Below, one piece after another: positions 54,730 through 61,788 of a DNA stretch of 64,000 bases (positions within the stretch are counted from its first letter, which is position 1; every line of letters starts with the position of its first letter). The translations under genes were made by a program, and so were the position numbers. The notes beneath the pieces are model-generated. The model was not told where the DNA came from. It searched no databases and saw nothing but the letters and a program-made list of their open reading frames with translations. This DNA comes from an uncultured Sterolibacterium sp. (GTDB lineage Bacteria > Pseudomonadota > Gammaproteobacteria > Burkholderiales > Rhodocyclaceae): assembly GCA_903930535.1 (NCBI GenBank), contig CAIYYX010000170.1, positions 62,001 to 126,000 on the forward strand, written 5' to 3'.

Positions 54730-55383
54730 CTACTGGCCGTGAACGATAATGATATGCACACGGTAGGGCCCGTGGGCGCCAAGCACAATGGTCTGCTCTA
54801 TGTCGCCGGTGCGCGAGGGGCCGGAAATGAAATTGACGGCACGCGGCAGTTCCTTGAGTTCGGCGCGCAGAAGACCCCATGCCTCTTCCATGCCGGCAAC
54901 AATGCGCGCGGCGGGCACGATGGCGATATGGGTCTCGGGCAGCAGGCTCAAGGCCGCCGGCGTAGCGGGTGAAGAACAAAGCAGCAGCGAACCAGTCTCC
55001 GCCACAGCGCAATAACAGCCGGTGATGCCGACCAGATCGGCGCCAGAGACATGACGCATGGAGACATCGAGACCGGCCTCGCGCCAGGCCAGACCGCCCA
55101 GTTCCGGCCAGCACACCGCCTGCGTCGGCAGTTCATGACGCGCGAGATAGCGGGCGATGGTCAAAGGCAGCTCCGCCAGCATCGCCACTTCCTCTATCGT
55201 GGAAGACTGGGCTTCAGACTTCTGCTTGAAACGCTCCATCAAGTCAGCCACGGCCGGCGGCCGCGGGCCGGGCTTTCTGGCTGCAAGATAGGCCTCCATC
55301 GCGGCAATGCCGGTTTCGGCATTGCCGGCATTGCGGCCTAGCTTGGTGCGGATGCGGCCGAGGATATTTTCGCGGGAATTCAT
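54730..55383 (-). CDS. lutC: Lactate utilisation protein C (LUD domain)
   Basis: A 217-residue LUD-domain protein, third component of the LutABC L-lactate oxidation complex. It has LVGITGCYCAVAETGSLLLC in the middle, then SLLPETHIAIVPAARIV and the C-terminal SGPSRTGDIEQTIVLGAHGP. Its 3' end is duplicated as a fragment at 53914-54018. It is separated from lutAB by a hydroxyacid dehydrogenase gene, 16 bases away. Confidence 0.92.
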   Translation of the reverse strand: MNSRENILGRIRTKLGRNAGNAETGIAAMEAYLAARKPGPRPPAVADLMERFKQKSEAQSSTIEEVAMLAELPLTIARYLARHELPTQAVCWPELGGLAWREAGLDVSMRHVSGADLVGITGCYCAVAETGSLLLCSSPATPAALSLLPETHIAIVPAARIVAGMEEAWGLLRAELKELPRAVNFISGPSRTGDIEQTIVLGAHGPYRVHIIIVHGQ

Positions 55384-55399
55384 TTCGTCCTTTCCGTGC

Positions 55400-56356
55400 T
55401 CATGCCACCCGATTCCTGGGCGAGCCTCTTACATAGGCTTCGATGTTGTCTGTCAGTTGATCGGCAAGGGTCTGCATCGCCCGATCGGAAGCCCAACCGA
55501 CATGCGGGGTCAGGATGAAGTTGGGCAGCGAGAGCACCTCAGGATCCAGCAACGGGTTTGCTTCGCGCGGCGGCTCACGGCTGAGCACATCGAAACCTGC
55601 ACCACCGATGCGCCCGGCCTTGAGGGCGGCCGCCAGCGCCGCCTCATCCACCAGACCGCCTCTTGCGGTGTTGATAAGCAGGACCCCCGGCTTCATGGCG
55701 GCAAGCTCTGCAGCACCTATCATGCCGCGCGTCTGATTGGAGAGCGGGCAATGCAGGGACACCACATCCGCCTCCCTGATCAGTTGCTCGAATGCCACAT
55801 AGCCCGGCCTGACAACCGCAGCCCCTTTATGTTCTCCCCAGAGCACGCGCATGCCGAAGGCCTCGGCCAGACGCGCCACGCCTTGTCCCAAGGAGCCGCG
55901 GCCGAACAAACCAAGGGTACTGCCGTGGAGATCGCGGATCGGATGGTCGAAAAAGCAGAACATCGGCGCAGTTTGCCATCTGCCGGCTTTGACATCGGCC
56001 CTGTAGGGAAGGAGTTGCCGCCGCAGCGCCAGAATCAACATCATCGCGTGCTCGGGCACCGCATGCTCCGCATAACCGCGGATATTGCTGACGACGATGC
56101 CGTGGCTGCGGCACCAGTCGAGGTCGAGATTGTCCGTGCCGGTCGCTGCACCGGCGATCATCTTGAGATCGGGCAGTCGCGCCAGGATTTCGCCGGAGAG
56201 TACCACCTTGTTGGTGATTGCTATCGTGGCATTCTTGAGCCTGTGATAAATATCCTCGGACAAGGTCAAGGGATATTCTTCCCAGACATGAGGAAAATCC
56301 GGCCGCCGAAGCTCTGCCCGGATCGAGTCGCGCTCAAGAAAAACTATTCGCTCCAT
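55400..56356 (-). CDS. D-2-hydroxyacid dehydrogenase (hydroxypyruvate reductase-like)
   Basis: A 318-residue NAD(P)-dependent D-2-hydroxyacid dehydrogenase. The Rossmann motif is LGLFGRGSLGQGVARLA, the catalytic Arg region is LLINTARGGLVDEAAL, and the catalytic His region is FILTPHVGWASDRAM. Motifs such as AGAATGTDNLD fit HprA-type hydroxypyruvate/glyoxylate reductases. The ATG at 56356 is chosen, because upstream codons are a repeat. Being inside the lut cluster, it may act on a D-hydroxyacid, interconverting with lactate metabolism. Confidence 0.88.
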   Translation of the reverse strand: MERIVFLERDSIRAELRRPDFPHVWEEYPLTLSEDIYHRLKNATIAITNKVVLSGEILARLPDLKMIAGAATGTDNLDLDWCRSHGIVVSNIRGYAEHAVPEHAMMLILALRRQLLPYRADVKAGRWQTAPMFCFFDHPIRDLHGSTLGLFGRGSLGQGVARLAEAFGMRVLWGEHKGAAVVRPGYVAFEQLIREADVVSLHCPLSNQTRGMIGAAELAAMKPGVLLINTARGGLVDEAALAAALKAGRIGGAGFDVLSREPPREANPLLDPEVLSLPNFILTPHVGWASDRAMQTLADQLTDNIEAYVRGSPRNRVA

Positions 56357-56366
56357 ATGTGGTGGG

Positions 56367-56402
56367 CCTTCCCCCCGCCCCCCTTCCCGCGGCAGGGGGT
56401 GA
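56367..56402 (-). repeat. Dispersed GC-rich repeat upstream of the hydroxyacid dehydrogenase
   Basis: Second copy of the 36-base element in hrpA, in opposite orientation (30 of 36 bases equal by hand). It lies between lutB and the dehydrogenase gene, only 10 bases from the latter's ATG, so it forms part of that mRNA's 5' region. Its near-palindromic GC core could form a hairpin. Confidence 0.65.
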
Positions 56403-56424
56403 CGCTTGTTCGCTGCGCTCCCCA

Positions 56425-57861
56425 TCATTTGGCTGCGCCGCCTTGGGGCGGCCCTGCGACGGCGCGGCGCACGTAAAGCTCGCGGAAGGTCTTGCCTTCG
56501 GGTGCAGGGAAATCGCGTCCCAGCGTCCACTCCGGGACCAGGCCTAAGATGCGGATGCGGTCCTCGCCGCCGGCCAGCCATTTCAGATAGCGCACGCCCA
56601 GCTTCGTGCCCAGGGCATAAAGCGCAGGATGCCTGGCCATCCAGGCCCAGGCCTTGAGCGCCAGGCGCTCGGAGAGCGGTCGCAGGCGACGTTCAATCTG
56701 CTTCTCGCGCAGGCGGCGCAGCAAATCCGGCAGGGGAATCTTCACCGGACAGACGACACCGCACTGGTTGCAAAGCGTTGCTGCCTGCGGCAAGTCGATG
56801 GCATTCTCCAACCCGGCAAAGAGCGGTGTGAGCACCGAGCCCATGGGCCCGGGATAAACCCAGCCGTATGCCTGGCCGCCGACGGCCTGGTAAACGGGGC
56901 AATGGTTCATGCAGGCGCCGCAGCGAATGCAGCGAAGCATCTCGGCAAACTCGCCCCCGACCATGTCTGCCCGGCCGCTGTCGACCAGCACGAAATACAT
57001 GTGCTCGGGACCGTCTTGATCTCCCGTTTGTTTCTTGCCGGTGAGCAGGGAAAAGTAGTTGGATATCGACTGGCCTGTCGCCGAGCGCGGCAACAGGCGC
57101 ATCAGGGTGGCAAGATCCTCCAGGGTCGGAACCACCTTCTCGATGCCGGTGACGACCACATGCACCGGCGGCAGAGTGGTCACCATGCGGCCGTTGCCTT
57201 CGTTGGTGACGAGCGCCACGGAACCGGTCTCTGCGATCAGGAAATTGCCGCCTGAGATGCCCATGTCGGCCGAGAGAAAGTGGGGGCGAAGCACTTCGCG
57301 CGCCTCGCGCGTCATCATTTGGATGTCTGTCAGCGCCGGCCGGCCGTGCGTCCTGGCGAACAGGGTGGAGATCTCCTCCTTGTTCTTGTGGAACACCGGC
57401 GCGATGATATGCGAAGGCGGCTCGTTGTCATTGATCTGCAGAATGTATTCGCCGAGGTCCGTCTCCACCGGTTGAATGCCCGCGGCCTCCAGCGCCTGGT
57501 TGAGGCCGGCCTCCTCGGACAGCATGGACTTCGATTTCGTGACCTTCTTGACGCCATGGCGGCGGGCGATGTCGACCACCCGCTGACACACTTCGGCGTT
57601 GTCCTTCGCCCACAGCACGGTCGCGCCGCGCCTAGTTGCCTCCTGCTCGAATTTCTCCAACCAGAGATCGAGGTCGGCCAGAGAGCGGTCGCGCAGATTC
57701 TTGGCAGCCTCCCGTGTCGCTTCGAAATCGTCGAGTTCTGCGAGAGCGCTGATGCGCGAGTCAATGAACTTGCTCTTCGCCCTTTTCAGATTTTCCTGAA
57801 GCACTACGTCGGCCAGCTTCTGCCCGGCACGCGCCTTGAAATTCATCGAGCGGATTTCCAT
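56425..57861 (-). CDS. lutB: Lactate utilisation protein B (Fe-S, LUD domain)
   Basis: A 478-residue protein. The LUD part (about 60-290; KKVTKSKSMLSEEAGLNQAL, LSADMGISGGNFLIAETGS) precedes two 4Fe-4S motifs (CIRCGACMNHCP about 305; TLCNQCGVVCPVKIPL about 360) and the C-terminal DUF3390-like part. It carries electrons in the LutABC lactate dehydrogenase. The ATG at 57861 shares one base with the lutA stop; a second ATG five residues later is possible. Confidence 0.95.
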   Translation of the reverse strand: MEIRSMNFKARAGQKLADVVLQENLKRAKSKFIDSRISALAELDDFEATREAAKNLRDRSLADLDLWLEKFEQEATRRGATVLWAKDNAEVCQRVVDIARRHGVKKVTKSKSMLSEEAGLNQALEAAGIQPVETDLGEYILQINDNEPPSHIIAPVFHKNKEEISTLFARTHGRPALTDIQMMTREAREVLRPHFLSADMGISGGNFLIAETGSVALVTNEGNGRMVTTLPPVHVVVTGIEKVVPTLEDLATLMRLLPRSATGQSISNYFSLLTGKKQTGDQDGPEHMYFVLVDSGRADMVGGEFAEMLRCIRCGACMNHCPVYQAVGGQAYGWVYPGPMGSVLTPLFAGLENAIDLPQAATLCNQCGVVCPVKIPLPDLLRRLREKQIERRLRPLSERLALKAWAWMARHPALYALGTKLGVRYLKWLAGGEDRIRILGLVPEWTLGRDFPAPEGKTFRELYVRRAVAGPPQGGAAK

Positions 57862-58586
57862 CAGAGATCTCCGGCGAGTATCTCGGCGACGTGCAGCACA
57901 CGTGTCTTCTCGTCGCCCATGCGGCGAAGCTTGCCCTCGATGTTGAGCATGCAGCCCAGATCGCCGAGCACGACGGCATCGACGTCGGCGGCAAGAATTC
58001 CTGCGCACTTTTTCTCGGCGATCGCCGCCGAGATCTCGCCAAACTTGACCGAGAAGGCGCCGCCGAAACCGCAGCACTCTTCGGCGCCTGGCATCTCTGA
58101 TAAGGCGACGCCGGGCATCTTCGCCAGCAGGGCGCGCGGTTGCGCTTTGACGCCGAGTTCGCGCAGGCCGGCGCAGGAATCGTGATAAGTGATGCGTCCC
58201 TGGAAATCCCCGGGGACACGCTCGAGCCTGGCGATATTGACCAGGAAATCGGTGAGTTCATAGGTCTTGGCCGAGAGCTTTTCCATTCGGCAAGTCAGCC
58301 CAGGTTCGTCCTTGGCAAGATCGGCGTAATCGACGCGGATCATGCCGGCACAGGAACCGGAAGGGACAACGACATAGTCGCAGGCTTCGAATTCAGCCAA
58401 GACCTTTTTCGCCAGGGCCAGGGCGCTCGCGCGGTCCCCGGAATTGTAGCCAGGTTGGCCGCAACAGGTCTGCGTCGCCGGCACCACCACCTCGCAACCC
58501 GCCGCCTCGAGCAGCCTGATGGCGGAGAATCCGATGCGCGGCCGCATCAGATCAACGAGACAGGTCACGAACAGGCCGACGCGCAT
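57861..58586 (-). CDS. lutA: Lactate utilisation protein A
   Basis: A 241-residue protein with two CCG domains (PATQTCCGQPGYNSG about 37; PGAEECCGFGGAFSVKFG about 165) and further Cys-rich motifs (SGSCAGM, HDSCAGL), which bind Fe-S clusters. It is the first gene of the lut operon. The ATG at 58586 follows a GGTGGGGA. A longer start at 58643 would run into the divergent promoter region. Confidence 0.94.
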   Translation of the reverse strand: MRVGLFVTCLVDLMRPRIGFSAIRLLEAAGCEVVVPATQTCCGQPGYNSGDRASALALAKKVLAEFEACDYVVVPSGSCAGMIRVDYADLAKDEPGLTCRMEKLSAKTYELTDFLVNIARLERVPGDFQGRITYHDSCAGLRELGVKAQPRALLAKMPGVALSEMPGAEECCGFGGAFSVKFGEISAAIAEKKCAGILAADVDAVVLGDLGCMLNIEGKLRRMGDEKTRVLHVAEILAGDL

Positions 58587-58688
58587 GGACTCCCCACCTT
58601 TTATCCCCGCGGCAAATGAGTCGCCGGATGGGGTAGATTTCACGATCTGATATAGTATTCCGATCTTTGCAGCAGCGAAAGCAATCTA
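58587..58688. promoter_or_regulatory. Divergent control region, lutA / IclR
   Basis: This 102-base gap separates lutA from the IclR gene. It contains a TATAGT at 58651-58656 (plus) with no clear -35, and an AT-rich centre GATATAGTATTC. IclR proteins usually bind such divergent gaps. I do not see a clear palindromic site. Confidence 0.35.
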
Positions 58689-59471
58689 GTGACGCAGTCC
58701 AAGCAGCCCGAGACTAAGAGCCCCATCCAGGTCATCGAGCGCATGATGAAGCTGCTCGATGTGCTCTCCTACTACCACGATCCGGTCAGCCTGAAGCAAC
58801 TGGCTCTGGAAACCGGACTGCATCCATCCACCGCCCACCGCATTCTCGCCGCCATGAGCGCAAATGGTTTTGTCGAGCGCGCCGATCCCGGCACCTATCA
58901 ACTCGGCATCCGCCTCTTAGAACTGGGCAATCTCGTCAAATCGCGCATCAATATCCGCGACTCGGCGATGCCGCTGATGCAGCGCCTGCACAGGGAAATC
59001 GGGGAGAGCATCAATCTGGGCGTTCGCCAAGGCGACGAGATCGTCTATGTCGAACGTACCTCGAGCGGACGCTCCTCGGTACGCGTCGTTCACCTTGTCG
59101 GCGCGCGCGCGCCGCTGCATGTGACCGCCGTGGGCAAGCTTTTCCTGGTCGAGGACGGACTCCAGAAGGTTCGCGAATACGCCAAGCGCACCGCTCTGCC
59201 CGGATTCACGCCGACCTCCTTGACGACGCTGCCGCAACTCGAGCGCGAACTCGAACGCGTGCGCCGTCATGGCGTCGCCTTCGACAACGAGGAAATCGAA
59301 CAGGGCCTGCGCTGCATCGCAGCGCCCATCCGAGATGATTCAGGCGAACTGGTGGCCGGGCTTTCGGTGTCCGCTCCGGCCGAGCGTCACAACCCGGACT
59401 GGGTGCCCATCGTGCGGCAAACGGCCGACGAGATTTCCGCCGCGATCGGCTACGTCAAACCGGAGAAGTAG
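58689..59471 (+). CDS. IclR-family transcriptional regulator
   Basis: A 260-residue regulator. An N-terminal helix-turn-helix (about 13-75; VSLKQLALETGLHPSTAHRIL) precedes the IclR effector domain (about 85-255; GARAPLHVTAVGKLFLVEDG, RGVAFDNEE-like VAFDNEEIEQGLRCIAAP). The start is GTG at 58689. It is divergent from lutABC and is the likely local regulator of lactate utilisation, though LldR (GntR) is the usual one in other bacteria. Confidence 0.92.
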   Translation: MTQSKQPETKSPIQVIERMMKLLDVLSYYHDPVSLKQLALETGLHPSTAHRILAAMSANGFVERADPGTYQLGIRLLELGNLVKSRINIRDSAMPLMQRLHREIGESINLGVRQGDEIVYVERTSSGRSSVRVVHLVGARAPLHVTAVGKLFLVEDGLQKVREYAKRTALPGFTPTSLTTLPQLERELERVRRHGVAFDNEEIEQGLRCIAAPIRDDSGELVAGLSVSAPAERHNPDWVPIVRQTADEISAAIGYVKPEK

Positions 59472-59546
59472 CGGGCCTCGGCGTCGGGCCGCGTCCGCAG
59501 GAAGTGAGCCAGGGTCACCCCTTTCTTCGGGGCAAGGCAGGGAATT

Positions 59547-59565
59547 CGGCGAGCACGGCTCGCCG
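59547..59565. repeat. Inverted repeat between convergent genes
   Basis: Arms CGGCGAG (59547-59553) and CTCGCCG (59559-59565) with a 5-base loop lie between the IclR gene and pbpG, which converge. No T-run follows, so terminator function is uncertain. Confidence 0.4.
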
Positions 59566-59604
59566 CCAGTCGAGCGACGGAGCGAAGGCTCAGGGGCAGC
59601 CCGG

Positions 59605-60522
59605 CTAGCCTGCAGCCAGGCGCTGCGCCGCCGAGGCGTGCTCGACCCAGCGCTTGATGCGGTTGGCGTCGCCGATGCGCGTCGACTTCCCCATCGAGTC
59701 GAGCAGCACGATGATGGTCGGCTTCTTGTTCAGCCAGGCCTGCATCACCAGGCATTTCCCGGCCTCGTTGATAAAGCCGGTCTTGGACAGGCCGATGTCC
59801 CAGGAGGCGCTCTTCACCAGACTATTGGTATTGCGAAAGAGTTGCGCTCGGCCATGCACCGCAACCTGGTATTCGGTGCTCGTGGTAAACCTGCGGATCA
59901 AAGGGTATTGATGCGCCGCGGCGACTAACTTGACCAGATCGCGGGCGCTGGAGACATTTCTGGCGGTGAGGCCGGTGGGGTCGTCAAAGTGGGTCTGGAT
60001 GAGCCCAAGTTCCTGCGCCTTGAAATTCATCGCCGCAACAAAGGCTTCGCGCCCGCCCGGATAATGCCGCGACAGGGCTGAGGCGGCGCGGTTTTCCGAG
60101 GACATCAGCGCCAGGTGCATCATGTCTTCACGCGCCAGCGGGGTCCCGACCCTGAGGCGGGAACGCGTGCCGCGGAGCGTGTCGACATCTTCATCACTGA
60201 TGCTGAGCATCTCTTCCATGTCCGGCTGGGCGTCAAGCGCCACCATCGCGGTCATGAGCTTGGTGATGGAAGCGATCGGCAGGACGGCACCCGGGTTCTT
60301 TTCAAACAGGATGGCGCCCGTAGACTGGTCCATGACCAGAGCCGTCGCAGACTTCAGCGCCAGCCCTTCGGTTTCCTGCAGCGCTGTTCTTCTGACGTGT
60401 TTTTTTACATGCTTGTGCTTCTTGACGGCATCCGGCTTCTTCTTCTGCGCCGTTTCCGCAATACCCTGACCCGCGCCAATGGCTAGGCCAAGCGCCACAA
60501 GCAGCATCACCATCTTCTTCAT
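59605..60522 (-). CDS. pbpG: D-alanyl-D-alanine endopeptidase (PBP7-like)
   Basis: A 305-residue periplasmic S11 peptidase that cuts DD-crosslinks in peptidoglycan. Signal peptide (about 1-22, ending GIAE) and a Lys/His-rich linker precede the penicillin-binding fold with SxxK as SITK near 86, SxN as SEN near 143 and KTG as LSKTG near 248. It lacks the C-terminal amphipathic anchor of DacA/DacC, consistent with PbpG. It stands alone. Confidence 0.93.
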   Translation of the reverse strand: MKKMVMLLVALGLAIGAGQGIAETAQKKKPDAVKKHKHVKKHVRRTALQETEGLALKSATALVMDQSTGAILFEKNPGAVLPIASITKLMTAMVALDAQPDMEEMLSISDEDVDTLRGTRSRLRVGTPLAREDMMHLALMSSENRAASALSRHYPGGREAFVAAMNFKAQELGLIQTHFDDPTGLTARNVSSARDLVKLVAAAHQYPLIRRFTTSTEYQVAVHGRAQLFRNTNSLVKSASWDIGLSKTGFINEAGKCLVMQAWLNKKPTIIVLLDSMGKSTRIGDANRIKRWVEHASAAQRLAAG

Positions 60523-60618
60523 ATGCTTGTTCTCCCAAACCGAGCTACGGGCTGGCTGACAGTTTAGCAGCGAATAGCCCTGCCGCCAATAGTCAACAAC
60601 GGCATTATTACAGAATAA

Positions 60619-61788
60619 TTAAGTGGTTGTGTCAGATTGTTGATGTCCAGTCTCAAGAAAAGCGAGGACTTCATCGCGGCGCGCCAGGGTGTCATGGCGG
60701 CCGAGATCGATCAGTGCGCGGGTGTAGGACTTCTCGAACAGCAGGTAGCTGGTCAGCGCCCCGCCGTTCTTGTTCATTGCCCCGATGCCGCCCAGCAGGG
60801 CACGAACCGGCCAGGGCAGGCTCTTGGCATGACTGGCGGCCAGGTGGTCCAGACGCTCGGACGGGGCGATCACCAGGACATCGATGGGCCGCAGCGACAC
60901 TCCCTGCTCCCGCCTGATTTCTTCCGGAATCAGGGTCAGCGTCTTGTTGATGCGACTCGTTCGCTCGAGGTCGGCCCACAAACTGTCGAGGAATATGCTG
61001 GATAAGGCATGTCCGGCAATCTGCGCCAGCGAGGGATAAGCACCGTCTGCTTCGCGGAAGGCTTCGGGAGTGGTCAGGCGGCCTGCGCCGATGACCAGTA
61101 TCTTGTCGGCGCCGAGATGGATGGCAGGCGAAATCGGCGCCACCTGGCGCATCGAGCCGTCGCCGAAATATTCTCGATGCAGCTTGACCGCCGGAAATAT
61201 GAAGGGAATCGCGCTCGATGCCAGCAAGTGGTCGACGCCAAGTTGGACATGAGCACCGAAACGTTGCGAGCGCTGCCATGGCTCGAGGTCGGGCCGCCCC
61301 TCAAAGAAGGTGACGCTTTGGCCCGAGGAATAACCGGAACAGGTAATGCTGATCGAATGCAGTTCGCGATTCGCTATCGCACCCTTGATGCGGGAAAAGT
61401 CGATATGTCGCGTGACCAACTGCCGCAAGGGTGCGTTATCGAGCAGGGCATTGGGGCTTTTTTTCACCAGCCAACCCATGGCAAACGCTGCGAGCCATCG
61501 TACTGCCGTGCCACCCATGCCGATGGCGTCAGCGCGATACACGTCGCCGGCGCGAAAGTTGCGCCAAAGATGAAGCAACTGCCCGACACCGGCGCCGAAA
61601 TTGTCAGTCCTGGTCGCCAGGTAGGCGGCATTGAGAGCGCCGGCAGAGGTGCCGCAGATGATGGGGAATGGATTTTTCTTCTTGTCCGACAGCAGATCGC
61701 GTATCGCCGCCAGTACGCCGACCTGGTAAGCGGCGCGCGCCCCGCCCCCGGTCAATATCAGAGCAGTCTTTGTCCCCGCTGCAGGCAT
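60619..61788 (-). CDS. Patatin-like phospholipase
   Basis: A 389-residue patatin-family lipase. The oxyanion motif is LTGGGARAAYQVGVL (residues about 12-26), the nucleophile elbow is CGTSAGALNAAYL with the Ser at about 47, and the catalytic Asp is in YFGDGSMRQ near 213. The ATG at 61788 shares one base with the maeB stop. Bacterial patatins hydrolyse phospholipids; no signal peptide is seen, so this is probably cytoplasmic or membrane-associated, perhaps linked to granule or membrane lipid turnover. Confidence 0.88.
   Translation of the reverse strand: MPAAGTKTALILTGGGARAAYQVGVLAAIRDLLSDKKKNPFPIICGTSAGALNAAYLATRTDNFGAGVGQLLHLWRNFRAGDVYRADAIGMGGTAVRWLAAFAMGWLVKKSPNALLDNAPLRQLVTRHIDFSRIKGAIANRELHSISITCSGYSSGQSVTFFEGRPDLEPWQRSQRFGAHVQLGVDHLLASSAIPFIFPAVKLHREYFGDGSMRQVAPISPAIHLGADKILVIGAGRLTTPEAFREADGAYPSLAQIAGHALSSIFLDSLWADLERTSRINKTLTLIPEEIRREQGVSLRPIDVLVIAPSERLDHLAASHAKSLPWPVRALLGGIGAMNKNGGALTSYLLFEKSYTRALIDLGRHDTLARRDEVLAFLETGHQQSDTTT

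Noticed and set aside
53930-54840. Insertion sequence carrying the DUF4926/DUF6883 pair
   Set aside because: No transposase, terminal inverted repeats or short target duplication is seen; only the long lutC-derived direct repeat.
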